A stretch of DNA of 64,000 nucleotides from Chitinophagaceae bacterium (GCA_947380905.1 CANCSS010000003.1:1-64000); one strand, 5' to 3'. Positions 25,106 through 34,173 are shown, counted from the first letter of the stretch. A program made the numbers and translations. Notes: generated by a model from the sequence alone, not told the origin.

Positions 25106-26209
25106 ATGAAAAAAATGAATATTGCTATTGTAGGATTAGGATTTGGTGCTGAATTTATTCCTATTTATCAAAAACATCCCTTAGCGAATATGTATGCCAT
25201 TTGCCAAAGAGATAAAACTAAATTAAATGCTATTGGAGACGCTTTTCATATTGATAAAAGATTTTCAGATTATGATGAACTATTAAAAGATCCCAATATT
25301 GATGCAGTACACATTAACACACCCATACAAAGCCATGCCGAACAGACTATTAAAGCTTTGAATGCAGGCAAGCATGTAGCTTGTACGGTACCTATGGCTA
25401 CTACTGTTGAAGAGTGTAAGCAGATTGTAGAAGCTGCTCAAAAAAGTGGCAAAACTTACATGATGATGGAAACAGTGGTATACAGCAGGGAATATTTATT
25501 TGTAAAAGAATTATTTACCAAAGGGGAATTAGGTAAAATTCAATTTGTACGCGCATCTCATCAACAAGAAATGGCGGGCTGGCCAGGCTATTGGGAAGGA
25601 TTGCCTCCTATGCACTACGCAACGCATTGCGTGGGTCCCATTGTTGGATTGATCGGGAAAGAAGCCAGCGCTGTTTCCTGTGTGGGATCGGGCCGAATTG
25701 ATGAAAACTTAATTATAAAATACAATTCTCCTTTTGCGGTTGAAAGCTGTCATATTCAATTTAGAAATTCTGATATTGCTGGAGAAGTAACGCGTTCTCT
25801 TTTTAACACCGCTAGACAATACAGAGAAAGCTTTGACGTGTATGGCTCTAAAAAAAGTTTTGAGTGGGCTCAGGTAGAAAACGAACAACCCGTTATACAT
25901 GTTGGGGAAACACCCGAGCGTGTAACTATTCCCGACTATGCTTATTTATTGCCTAAAGAAATTCAATCCTTTACAACGAAGGGGGTATATGATGAGGAGA
26001 GCAATCAGCATTTATCTTTTATACAAGGGGCTGGTCATGGCGGTTCGCATCCTCATTTAGTGAATGAGTTTTTAAATGCATTAAATGAAAATAGAGCGCC
26101 ATTTCCAAATGCCAAACAATCGGCTAATATTACCTGTGTAGGTATTCTTGCTCATGAATCAGCCATGCAAGGGGGCATTAAAATAGCGCTGCCCGATTTT
26201 ACTTTTTAA
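25106..26209 (+). CDS. Gfo/Idh/MocA-family oxidoreductase
   Basis: This 367-residue NAD(P)-dependent sugar or inositol dehydrogenase has an N-terminal Rossmann domain starting at residue 4 (NIAIVGLGFGAEF), the conserved GKHVACTVPMATT (the usual EKP motif is TVP here) and a C-terminal alpha/beta domain with PPMHYATHC. The replacement of EKP by TVP at the catalytic Lys position is notable, since the Lys of EKP is usually catalytic. It is the last gene of the ThuA operon and is followed by a perfect hairpin terminator. Confidence 0.9.
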   Translation: MKKMNIAIVGLGFGAEFIPIYQKHPLANMYAICQRDKTKLNAIGDAFHIDKRFSDYDELLKDPNIDAVHINTPIQSHAEQTIKALNAGKHVACTVPMATTVEECKQIVEAAQKSGKTYMMMETVVYSREYLFVKELFTKGELGKIQFVRASHQQEMAGWPGYWEGLPPMHYATHCVGPIVGLIGKEASAVSCVGSGRIDENLIIKYNSPFAVESCHIQFRNSDIAGEVTRSLFNTARQYRESFDVYGSKKSFEWAQVENEQPVIHVGETPERVTIPDYAYLLPKEIQSFTTKGVYDEESNQHLSFIQGAGHGGSHPHLVNEFLNALNENRAPFPNAKQSANITCVGILAHESAMQGGIKIALPDFTF

Positions 26210-26236
26210 ACAATCAATTTATTGCTGCTAAATAAA

Positions 26237-26262
26237 AGAGGCCTCTATTGTTAGAGGCCTCT
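26237..26262. terminator. Bidirectional terminator of ThuA operon
   Basis: An 11-bp perfect stem, AGAGGCCTCTA (26237-26247) with TAGAGGCCTCT (26252-26262), around a 4-nt loop, between convergent units. The arms are the same as those at 19865. Confidence 0.75.
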
Positions 26263-26293
26263 GTCGTATTGAATCAAATTTAATTGTATCAAT

Positions 26294-26845
26294 TTACTTT
26301 TTTTGTGAAGCTGCAATTTCCTCTTTTAGTGTGACAGGATCAAACATGCGGTAAATACTGATAATTTTATCATCTTTCCATCTGTAATAGATATGAACTG
26401 GCACAGTTATTTTATTTTTTGTAAATCTGCCAGTTCCTGACCACATACCCCAATACCCTGTAATAATTCCGCCGCCGTTGTCCCAAACAAAAGTTCTCAT
26501 ATTGTCTGTAGTCAAACTTATATCAGTAAACAATAAATGATGCGACTGTTCTCCTTGTGCAAATCCTGAACGTCCTCCTGGATCTACTTTTGTCTTACCG
26601 TTCTCTTGGTTGTTAGCAAATTGCTCTCTAACTTTTACAGTATCTGCCATGATTTCATAAATGACACTTGTATCATTTTTAACATAGGCTTCAAGCAATT
26701 GTCTTACTTTAACTGTTTTAGAATCCAAGGAAGTCCAAGTGCCGGTATCTTTATCTTTAACAGCGTCTTCGGCTTTTTTAGTTTCTTCGTTTTTGCAAGC
26801 AACGAATGATGTTGCTACAAGCATACATAATAATAGTTTTTTCAT
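26294..26845 (-). CDS. NTF2-like lipoprotein
   Basis: This 183-residue lipoprotein has a lipobox (LVATSFVAC, Cys17). The mature part matches an NTF2-like pattern: VRQLLEAYVKNDTSVIYEIM, a strand FVWDNGGGIITGYWGMWSG, and VHIYYRWKDDKIISIYRMFD at the end, typical of SnoaL-like proteins. The function is unknown. It is 30 bp downstream of the three-domain NTF2-like gene on the same strand, so the two form an operon convergent with the ThuA operon. Confidence 0.8.
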   Translation of the reverse strand: MKKLLLCMLVATSFVACKNEETKKAEDAVKDKDTGTWTSLDSKTVKVRQLLEAYVKNDTSVIYEIMADTVKVREQFANNQENGKTKVDPGGRSGFAQGEQSHHLLFTDISLTTDNMRTFVWDNGGGIITGYWGMWSGTGRFTKNKITVPVHIYYRWKDDKIISIYRMFDPVTLKEEIAASQKK

Positions 26846-26875
26846 TTTGTTGTTTTTTTATTTTAAAAATATTTT

Positions 26876-28210
26876 TTATTTGATCTTAAGTCCAAATAGA
26901 TTGGTTTCTGCATAGTAAGTATCTGTATATTCAGTCATGGAGCTAATTAAACCGTTGGCATCTATTTTTAAATAATAAATATACTTGTTATTGTAATCTC
27001 CATATTTTGTTGTTGTTTCGCCATGCCAAACAATGGAAGCGCTTTTTTCATTTACCATCATATCATCTAAATTAAATTTCAAAGGCGTTTTCATCATTCC
27101 TAAAGCCTTGCCTAAAAATTCACCAAAGAATTCATCTTGTCCTTTGTATTCTGCCTTTAAAACTGTGCCATCTGGAAATTTATATTTTTCTGGATTTTTT
27201 ACATTTAAGCTAAAACTAAAGTCCTTGCTCATTGTTTTTTTCAAAGTTTCTAAGTCACCAGTAGATAGCGCATTCCAGAATTTGGTGACTACTTCTTTAG
27301 ATTTATTTACAGCAGATACTGCTGGTTTAACATCTTTAATGTAATTATCGACAGTTGAAATTTTACCATCTAATTCATAAGTAAAAATCATGTTTTGATT
27401 TTTAGATAACTTGGTTCCATCTTTTAAAACTTGATCATAAGAGGCAGCAACCAGGATGCCTGATACAGGGTCAGTATCAGTAATTTTCCAAGGTAGTACA
27501 TACTGTACTTTCCAGTTCATCGATTGCAGGTTACTAAATGATTTTGTCCAAAAAGCTTTAGTAGGAGCTTTTTCAATTACTCCATTGGAACCTTTCCAAG
27601 TGATTGAATCTGTGAATACGGCACTCAATCCTTCTACATCCATTTTGTTCAAAGCAATTTGCATTTTTTCTATTGCTGCAATTTCTCCTCTATTTGTGAA
27701 TTGGAATGTTGTATTACCGCTTTTTAAATAAATTTTTCCACCTGTTGGTAAACCAAAATCATTGCTATCATCTGGTGCAAGGGTGCTCCAAAATCCAGTA
27801 ATTTTCTTAGTAGTATCATTTACAAAATAGATATCGTGTTGACTATGTTTGCTTTTAGATTTATTTTTCCATTCCCTTGTTACATCAGAATAGGTTAATA
27901 CGTAAGTTTCATTCTTGATATTTCTAACAGGTATGATGGCCCAAACATCTTTTTTTACCGTTTTATAACTATTGAATAACTTTTTTAGTCTTTCTTTATT
28001 ATTATTTACATAATCATCAGTGAAATAGGATAAATAAAGATCCAAATCAAGATTATTGTAAGCATTAATTGCATTGGAAACAATTTCAGAAGTTTTGTCA
28101 CTCCCGAAAGTATATGCATTTCCCTTCCAGTTACCAGCCTTTACAATTTTTTGTGCATGAACACTAGTTATTAAACAAATTAAAATTAGTGTTGAAAATA
28201 GTTTTTTCAT
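26876..28210 (-). CDS. Secreted protein with three NTF2-like domains
   Basis: This 444-residue protein has a signal peptide (cut near SVHAQ). Three consecutive NTF2-like units can be seen at about 40-150, 172-300 and 305-435. Domain 2 holds the motif series GGKIYLKSGNTTFQFTNRG, then EIAAIEKMQIALNKMD, then DSITW, then ITDTDPVSGILVAAS, shared with the two-domain paralogues at 45526 and 52587. Domain 3 is extra. No catalytic assignment is possible. A degenerate copy of the paralogues' upstream palindrome lies at about 28243-28263. It forms an operon with the NTF2-like lipoprotein gene at 26294. Confidence 0.8.
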   Translation of the reverse strand: MKKLFSTLILICLITSVHAQKIVKAGNWKGNAYTFGSDKTSEIVSNAINAYNNLDLDLYLSYFTDDYVNNNKERLKKLFNSYKTVKKDVWAIIPVRNIKNETYVLTYSDVTREWKNKSKSKHSQHDIYFVNDTTKKITGFWSTLAPDDSNDFGLPTGGKIYLKSGNTTFQFTNRGEIAAIEKMQIALNKMDVEGLSAVFTDSITWKGSNGVIEKAPTKAFWTKSFSNLQSMNWKVQYVLPWKITDTDPVSGILVAASYDQVLKDGTKLSKNQNMIFTYELDGKISTVDNYIKDVKPAVSAVNKSKEVVTKFWNALSTGDLETLKKTMSKDFSFSLNVKNPEKYKFPDGTVLKAEYKGQDEFFGEFLGKALGMMKTPLKFNLDDMMVNEKSASIVWHGETTTKYGDYNNKYIYYLKIDANGLISSMTEYTDTYYAETNLFGLKIK

Positions 28211-28337
28211 TTCGTTTATTTTTATGTGTCATGAATTTACATTAATTACTTTTAAAAAGATAGCCAAAAGAGAGTTTATTTTCCATTTTTTAGAGTTACT
28301 CTTGAGCCCTGCGGAATAATTAATTGCTGCAGCACTT

Positions 28338-28350
28338 ATAAGTAACTTAT
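28338..28350. promoter_or_regulatory. ATAAGT-A-ACTTAT palindrome
   Basis: A perfect 6-1-6 inverted repeat sharing its TAAGTAACTTA core with 28496-28510 in the same intergenic region. It is a possible operator pair. Confidence 0.35.
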
Positions 28351-28495
28351 TATCAATAGGTTATTTCCCGTTTTGAATTGGCTCTGTAATGGACATCATT
28401 TTTTAAGCATAAAATACACTGGACAACATTTTAAAATGGGGCTAATATTCTACAAAGCTGCAACAGCAATAGTGGAATTTGATTTTGTAAGTAAC

Positions 28496-28510
28496 TTACA
28501 CAAAACTTCA
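28496..28510. promoter_or_regulatory. TGTAAGT-A-ACTTACA palindrome
   Basis: A perfect 7-1-7 inverted repeat about 92 bp before the DUF2911 start. Its core is identical to 28338-28350. Confidence 0.4.
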
Positions 28511-28601
28511 ATTCTTAATATTAAAGTGGTTAGATCATTTTTTTGAAAAAATAATTCATCCCTAGTAAATAGAAATTGCTTAAATTACAAAAAAATAAAC
28601 C

Positions 28602-29138
28602 ATGAAAAAAACAATATTTATGAAGTCTTTAATCTTGATGCTTTCAGTTGTGTGTTTTCTTACTACAGGAATTGCACAAACAAAAGCACCTTTGAGTCCT
28701 GCGGCAACAGCAACTGGTACAATTAAAAGTGGTGCTAATCTTAAAATTTCTTATTCTAGCCCTTCTGTGAGAGGAAGAAAAATATGGGGTGATTTAGTGC
28801 CATTTGATAAAGTTTGGAGAGCTGGTGCAAATGCAGCAACTCAAATAGAAACTGACAAAGACGTTACGGTAGATGGACATGCGCTTGCAAAAGGGAAGTA
28901 CAGTATTTATGCCCTTCCAACACAAAAGGACTGTTCAATTATTTTTAGTGCTCAAACTGGTCAATCAGGATTGAATAGCGATGGAACAACTTCGCTTGAT
29001 TTGAAGAAAGAACTTTTCCGTGTTGCTTGCAAGACAATGAAATCAAGTGCGATGAATGAAAAATTAACCTATACCATCAATGATAAAGGGTTTGTTTTGA
29101 GTTGGGAAAATTTAGATGTAATAGTGCCTGTTAAATAA
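28602..29138 (+). CDS. DUF2911 secreted protein
   Basis: This 178-residue exported protein has a signal peptide ending near TGIAQ. The DUF2911 core is clear: KISYSSPSVRGRKIWGDLVP then VWRAGANAATQIE, then GKYSIYALP. Members are beta-sandwich proteins of unknown function, common in Bacteroidota. It is a single-gene unit with palindromes upstream. ATG 28620 would be an alternative, shorter start. Confidence 0.9.
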   Translation: MKKTIFMKSLILMLSVVCFLTTGIAQTKAPLSPAATATGTIKSGANLKISYSSPSVRGRKIWGDLVPFDKVWRAGANAATQIETDKDVTVDGHALAKGKYSIYALPTQKDCSIIFSAQTGQSGLNSDGTTSLDLKKELFRVACKTMKSSAMNEKLTYTINDKGFVLSWENLDVIVPVK

Positions 29139-29258
29139 GGAGTCTTGTTGGATGATAACATTTTTGTTGGGCATTATTAACCTATCAATGCCTAATGAGT
29201 ACTAAAAAATTAAGGAGTAATAATGCAAAAATTATTACTCCTTTTCAATGTATTTAAT

Positions 29259-30083
29259 ATGAAAAAATTAAGCTTGCTCGCCACTTTATTAGTGTTTCAA
29301 TTTTCTTTTACTCCAAGAGAAATTTCATGGGTGGCTATTGGTGATTCTATCACCTATTTGAATGAGCACCCCGATGAAACAGGCAATCGTGTTACCAAAG
29401 GATACATGACGCGAGTGGTAGAAAAATTACCCAATATTCATTATACCAATCAGGGCCATAATGGTTGGACTGCTGTACAAATTGCTACTGAAATTGAAAA
29501 ACTAGGAATAGAAAAAGCAGATGCCTATTCCATTTTTTTAGGTACCAACGATTGGTGGAGAGGTATGCCACTTGGAACCTTTAGTGATTATGAAAACAAT
29601 ACAGGAAATAAAACAGTGAATGGTGCATTTCGAACCATTGTCAATAAATTACGCAGTTTAAATGCCAATGCAAAAATTATTTTAATAACGCCTATGCAGC
29701 GTGTAGATTTTGTTTATTTTAATAATTACAAAAACAATGCTTATGGCTCTTACAAAGATAAAAATGGACAACAATTAGAAATGTTTTCAGCAGCAGTGGT
29801 TGCCATTGCAAATTATGAACATTTCTCAGTAGTTGATTTGTATCATGCAAAAGGGATGGATCACAAACATCTTGTAAATTTTAAGCGTTTAAAAGATCCA
29901 TCGTCTGGTGCGTATAAAAACTACAGTTTCCCTAATTATATAGACATCCCATTCGATGCTGATAAAGACGAATATCCCTATCCTACAGAAGCGATCAATA
30001 TGACTTATGACGGCTTGCATCCTTCAGACAAGGGCAATCAACTCATCAGTGAAAAACTAGTCAAAATATTTTCTAAATTCTAA
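29259..30083 (+). CDS. SGNH/GDSL-family secreted hydrolase
   Basis: This protein of about 274 residues starts at the Met that begins the signal peptide (MKKLSLLATLLVFQFSF); 12 upstream residues from 29223 are less likely. SGNH blocks are present: GDSI with Ser30 (block I), GHNGW (block II), GTNDWW (block III) and the catalytic Asp-x-x-His in DGLHPSDKG (block V). Such enzymes are esterases or lipases that often deacetylate glycans. It may be an acetyl-esterase serving the carbohydrate genes around it. It is a single gene; the DUF2911 gene precedes it. Confidence 0.9.
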   Translation: MKKLSLLATLLVFQFSFTPREISWVAIGDSITYLNEHPDETGNRVTKGYMTRVVEKLPNIHYTNQGHNGWTAVQIATEIEKLGIEKADAYSIFLGTNDWWRGMPLGTFSDYENNTGNKTVNGAFRTIVNKLRSLNANAKIILITPMQRVDFVYFNNYKNNAYGSYKDKNGQQLEMFSAAVVAIANYEHFSVVDLYHAKGMDHKHLVNFKRLKDPSSGAYKNYSFPNYIDIPFDADKDEYPYPTEAINMTYDGLHPSDKGNQLISEKLVKIFSKF

Positions 30084-30261
30084 TTTTGACTTTATTATTT
30101 AAATAATTATTGCCTTCTAAGTGTATCCATTCTATTTTCGTTGTAATTATTGAAAATCAATGATTTAGGTTTAATTGTTGCTACTTTCTTGAGCCATTTA
30201 TAAAATAGTAGTAGCTGTTTAAAAAATAAAACCTAATTTAAATATCAAATAAACAAATACC

Positions 30262-30690
30262 ATGCAAAGCAAAAGAATATTTATTATTAGCGCTCTCGTA
30301 ATGATAGTGGCTATGGCTTCCCAATCATTTAGTTATATTCAACCAAATCCTCCAGGGAAGTTGAAAAATATTAAAGCTTTCCCTGCTACGATGACTTATG
30401 ATGAAGTGGATCATCAAATGGATATTTTTAAAGTTTCATTAGGCGTAAAATGCAATCATTGTCATGCGCCAAGTAAAGAGAATCCTCCAAAATTAGATAT
30501 GCCTAGTGATGACAATCCTAAAAAGGACATAGCCAGAGATATGATTAGAATGACCAGAGATTTAAATGAAAAATACATGGCAACTGTTCCTCATAAAGAG
30601 GGAGCGCCTTTGCAAGAAATTACTTGTAATACTTGTCATAGAGGAAATATTAAACCATCAGATAAAGTAATAATGGAAGAGCATCATTGA
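30262..30690 (+). CDS. Di-haem c-type cytochrome (reaction-centre cytochrome-like)
   Basis: This 142-residue exported protein has an N-terminal signal/anchor and two haem c motifs, CNHCH (64-68) and CNTCH (122-126), each preceded by a helix with Met residues (HQMDIFKVSLGVK; IRMTRDLNEKYM). This matches the repeat unit of the photosynthetic reaction-centre cytochrome c family, which also occurs widely in non-phototrophs. It is probably a periplasmic electron carrier. It could serve the copper- and PQQ-type dehydrogenases in the window, an inference from its location only. Confidence 0.88.
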   Translation: MQSKRIFIISALVMIVAMASQSFSYIQPNPPGKLKNIKAFPATMTYDEVDHQMDIFKVSLGVKCNHCHAPSKENPPKLDMPSDDNPKKDIARDMIRMTRDLNEKYMATVPHKEGAPLQEITCNTCHRGNIKPSDKVIMEEHH

Positions 30691-30757
30691 TGCGCAACTA
30701 TAATTTATGCTTTTATTGCCCGAAGAAGTTATCTAATTATACAATTCTTTTTTAGCT

Positions 30758-31774
30758 TTAATGATTGTGATCTGTTTTGTAATGTTCTAGCAGTTCATCC
30801 CCTCCAAAATCATGTTTGAGATCGCGTATTACAGAGTGAACGTGGTTCGCATTGTTTTGTGTGTTATCATATTCTATTAATATTGTTGGACCTTGCACTC
30901 GATAATAAGTTCCTTTTCCCATCATGGATTGACTGTCGCCTGCCCAGGTAAACCAAAGATGCTCTAAGCCATTGACTTGAATTTCTTTTAACATGTCTTC
31001 GGCAAATAAATGTGTGTACCTGTGCACGTATAAGCTAATGAGTTTTAACATCAATTGTTGTTGTGCTTTAGTTAATTCATTGTACCTTATGCCTTCCGGA
31101 TTTTTTAGCATCAATATCCTTTTTTCAAAACTGATAATTTCTTTATACGCAACGGTGTCAACAATGGCTTTTTTTAATTGTGCTTCATTTAAAGATTGCA
31201 ATAAATTAAAACCCAAATCGGTCTCTTGTTTTAATACTTGCTTTCCTTTTTGAGGACCACTTAATACGATTCCAGGATTGGACCCAAGAAATCCTGGTGT
31301 CCCTGATACAAGTGTTTGTTTTGAAAAAGAAAAATTGAAAGAGATGTGATGCCCCTCAAATCTCCATCCCCATATAGTGCTAGCTGAAGGAATGCCAAAA
31401 ATGGTGATATGATAATTACCTGTGTCTCTATAGTGGTCTTCGGGCTTTCGCATTTCAAGTTCTTTTAACACCTGATCCAATTGCATGATTGCTCTTGTTT
31501 TATGAAATGTTTCATCACTCAAACAAGTCTTTAATAAATCAAATGCAGCAGTTCTTTGGGCAGGATTCATTTCATTAAATGTAACACCCTTTCTATCTAT
31601 TGGAACAAAATGAAAATTATACCTTTCATCGGTATCAAATGGAAATAGGGTCGACGCTTTTTGTTCTGTATTTAATTGAGAAATAAAATGATTGGCTGCT
31701 AGTATGGCTTTTTGCGCAAAAAGATGACTAGTGCATATAAAAAAACAGATGCTTATTAAAATATTTTTTTTCAT
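30758..31774 (-). CDS. DUF3500 secreted protein
   Basis: This 338-residue protein has a signal peptide (MKKNILISICFFICTSHLFA-Q). The DUF3500 core is visible: FPFDTDERYNFHFVPIDRKG then NPAQRTAAFDLLKTCLS, GWRFEGHHISFNFSF and HLWFTWAGDS. The family has no defined activity. It lies 52 bp downstream of the GH31 gene on the same strand and probably shares its transcript, so a role with glycan turnover is possible. Confidence 0.88.
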   Translation of the reverse strand: MKKNILISICFFICTSHLFAQKAILAANHFISQLNTEQKASTLFPFDTDERYNFHFVPIDRKGVTFNEMNPAQRTAAFDLLKTCLSDETFHKTRAIMQLDQVLKELEMRKPEDHYRDTGNYHITIFGIPSASTIWGWRFEGHHISFNFSFSKQTLVSGTPGFLGSNPGIVLSGPQKGKQVLKQETDLGFNLLQSLNEAQLKKAIVDTVAYKEIISFEKRILMLKNPEGIRYNELTKAQQQLMLKLISLYVHRYTHLFAEDMLKEIQVNGLEHLWFTWAGDSQSMMGKGTYYRVQGPTILIEYDNTQNNANHVHSVIRDLKHDFGGDELLEHYKTDHNH

Positions 31775-31826
31775 AATTGTATTTAAGTTTAAAACTTTGA
31801 TTTAATTCTTCCACTTTATTTTTTAT

Positions 31827-33938
31827 TTAATTTGTTTTAAATTCCCAGGTAACTTTGCCTACATTATCTGGTTTCCCTTTTACTGCTGCAGAAATAGTAC
31901 CATTTAATTTTCCTACTTGGTCTCTTTTTACTGAAATGTTTCTCCAACAATAGGCTCCCTTTTCATAATCAAATGTTTTTCCATCGTCGTCATATAATTG
32001 ATAACTCGCTTCTTTTTCACCATAATATCGAATCACTAAGTCATATTTTTCTTCTGCTACCGTATTGGTCACGGCCATTGGTACAATGCCTCCATCTCTT
32101 ACAAAAACGGGAATATTTGCTAGGCCAGGGGTTACCGTGATTACTTCATCTTCACCCGCCAGCTTGCCAGTATAAAAATCATACCATTTTCCTGTAGGCA
32201 AAATTACTTTCCTACTTTTTTCTCCTGTAAACAAGGGGGCTATCAATAAATTATCTCCTACCATGTATTGGTCTTTTATTTCTTTGGTGTTCACTGAAAA
32301 ACCATCTACTAAATTCATGGCTCTAAATGGAGGTCGGCCATAAAATGAATATTCTGCAAAGCAAGTATACAAGTAGGGTATCAATTGCATTCTTAAATTG
32401 GCCACCTCCGCCACTTCTTTTTCTACTTCAGGGAAGGTCCATGGTTTGGTACCATCTGCCCAAGCATTTAACATCGCAATGGGCGAAAAACAAACCGTTT
32501 GCATTCTGCGTAGCCAATCTTCGGCCGAACCTGAACTGCGTACTTCAGGCGTCCATAAAGTACCTATAAATGAACTATTAATTAAGGCAGTAATAAAATC
32601 ACGATGACTATAATAGTCGTTGTAAATAACAAAAGGGAAGGAAGTGGCCCCTGCATTGGTGCCTCTTACTAATCCATAAGTTCTTTTATTTTCGGCACGA
32701 TATAATTTGGTATTTAATTTTTGCATCATCACACCATAAGTTTGCCTCATTATATCTGCAGGTGTTCCCGAAGGAAATTTAGTTACATCTGGCCACAACC
32801 AAAAATCAAAACCATCATTCTCATCCATCTTAAATCCACTCACACCAATAGCAAGTAAATTTTTCTTTAAATGATTTCCAATAATGGTGTTGGTTTGTTT
32901 CATGGAATAATCTGGAACATAACCCGCCCATACGGTATGCGATGCTGTGTAGGGTTTTAAGGTGCTCATTATCTTTGCATCTGGAGCAATATATGGGTTG
33001 ATCCAAAGATTGGTATAAATGCCTTTGTCTTTTAAGGTGTTGATTAAACCTTTAGGATCTGGAAATCTTTTGCTGTCCCATTCGTAGGTGCATGGGTATG
33101 ATTTACTCTGCCAACCAGGTTCTAATCCAATAACCGTTAATGGAAATTGATGTTTTGTAAATCCTTCTACTTCATTGAGTAGTTGCGTGTCATTAAAAAG
33201 TGTGGGTGTTCGATGCCAAAATCCTAATCCCCATTTTGGTGGTAAACTTCCTCCACCTTGGTACAAATTAAATCTACTAACTGCATCAAGTGTACTAGGT
33301 CCTCCAAATACAATAAGTTCTACACCTGCTGCTGGCACTAACACTTCTACATTGTCTGAATAAGGAGATGCCGACCATTTTGGATCCGTGTTGCGGTCTC
33401 TTGCTTCAGGCGGATTTTTACTATCTACTCTCACACCTGTACCCACCCAAATATCTATATACCTGGCTGAATTAATAAAAACACCATAGCCTTTGGAGGA
33501 AACATAAAAAGGGATAGGGGCGTGAGAACGACCATTGTCAACGCCATCATAATGATCCTCATGCAATCTTAAAATGCGCCCTCTTTGTTCTACCGTTTTA
33601 AAATTCAAACCCAGCCCAAATATTTTCTCCTGTTGCTCAAGTGGAAATCTTAAATAAGTTTTGCCATCATACACTTCAACCTTTATTTCATTTTCTGCTA
33701 AGGGAAATTTTGCCAATGGCATACTATTAATTGCCAAGGTTTTTGGACCCACTCCTGCAATCGTTAATAAATTATTGGCTTCTGGTTTGCCTATTTCTGC
33801 TTTCCAAACCCCATTGGCAATTTTTTCCCAATGTATTTTGACTTTTTGTGATTTTGCTTCCAATGTTATCCACTGCACTAGGATAGTGATGCTTAAACAT
33901 AGTAGTATGTTCTTGGAATATTTCATTGAGAAGTACAT
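31827..33938 (-). CDS. Glycoside hydrolase family 31 enzyme (exported)
   Basis: This 703-residue enzyme has a signal peptide (ATG 33926 is an alternative start), an N-terminal beta-sandwich, a (beta/alpha)8 barrel from about 235 and C-terminal beta domains. The barrel has GFWHRTPTLFND, LEPGWQSK and the nucleophile block GFKMDENDG with Asp372. The usual acid/base block (GDN) is replaced by LWTPEVRSSGSAEDWLRRMQ (Glu465). GH31 enzymes cleave alpha-linked glucose, xylose or GalNAc; this subgroup's specificity is unknown to me. It is divergent from a TonB receptor gene, with a DUF3500 gene downstream. Confidence 0.88.
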   Translation of the reverse strand: MYFSMKYSKNILLCLSITILVQWITLEAKSQKVKIHWEKIANGVWKAEIGKPEANNLLTIAGVGPKTLAINSMPLAKFPLAENEIKVEVYDGKTYLRFPLEQQEKIFGLGLNFKTVEQRGRILRLHEDHYDGVDNGRSHAPIPFYVSSKGYGVFINSARYIDIWVGTGVRVDSKNPPEARDRNTDPKWSASPYSDNVEVLVPAAGVELIVFGGPSTLDAVSRFNLYQGGGSLPPKWGLGFWHRTPTLFNDTQLLNEVEGFTKHQFPLTVIGLEPGWQSKSYPCTYEWDSKRFPDPKGLINTLKDKGIYTNLWINPYIAPDAKIMSTLKPYTASHTVWAGYVPDYSMKQTNTIIGNHLKKNLLAIGVSGFKMDENDGFDFWLWPDVTKFPSGTPADIMRQTYGVMMQKLNTKLYRAENKRTYGLVRGTNAGATSFPFVIYNDYYSHRDFITALINSSFIGTLWTPEVRSSGSAEDWLRRMQTVCFSPIAMLNAWADGTKPWTFPEVEKEVAEVANLRMQLIPYLYTCFAEYSFYGRPPFRAMNLVDGFSVNTKEIKDQYMVGDNLLIAPLFTGEKSRKVILPTGKWYDFYTGKLAGEDEVITVTPGLANIPVFVRDGGIVPMAVTNTVAEEKYDLVIRYYGEKEASYQLYDDDGKTFDYEKGAYCWRNISVKRDQVGKLNGTISAAVKGKPDNVGKVTWEFKTN

Positions 33939-34143
33939 TTTTGAATGAGTTAAATAAGTCCATCACCTAGCTAAAACCGGCTTACTAATATACGAATAAT
34001 ATATCATATTTCAAGTCTATTACAAGTAAGGAAGGAGTATATTAATTTTTTAAAATATTTTAAATAAAACCTGGTAACATTAAATTAATAATTGGGTAAC
34101 ACAATGTTAACGCTACAAAAAGCATATTAGTTTTCGGTACTAA

Positions 34144-34151
34144 TAGATTTG
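34144..34151 (+). promoter_or_regulatory. -7 box for TonB receptor gene
   Basis: TAGATTTG fits TAnnTTTG, 22 bp before ATG 34174, in the 235-bp region divergent from the GH31 gene. Confidence 0.45.
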
Positions 34152-34173
34152 CATTTCAAATTAAAATTTTTTT

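Larger units (their letters stand above)
28211..28601. other. 391-bp divergent intergenic region with two palindromes
   Basis: Between the minus-strand NTF2-like operon and the plus-strand DUF2911 gene. It holds an ACTTTTAAAAAG element near 28248 and two short palindromes, 28338-28350 and 28496-28510, both with core TAAGTAACTTA. No coding frame is supported. Confidence 0.6.

Noticed and set aside
32327..32607. Plus-strand ORFs inside the GH31 gene
   Set aside because: They are shadows of a well-conserved glycoside hydrolase frame and show no start context or family pattern.
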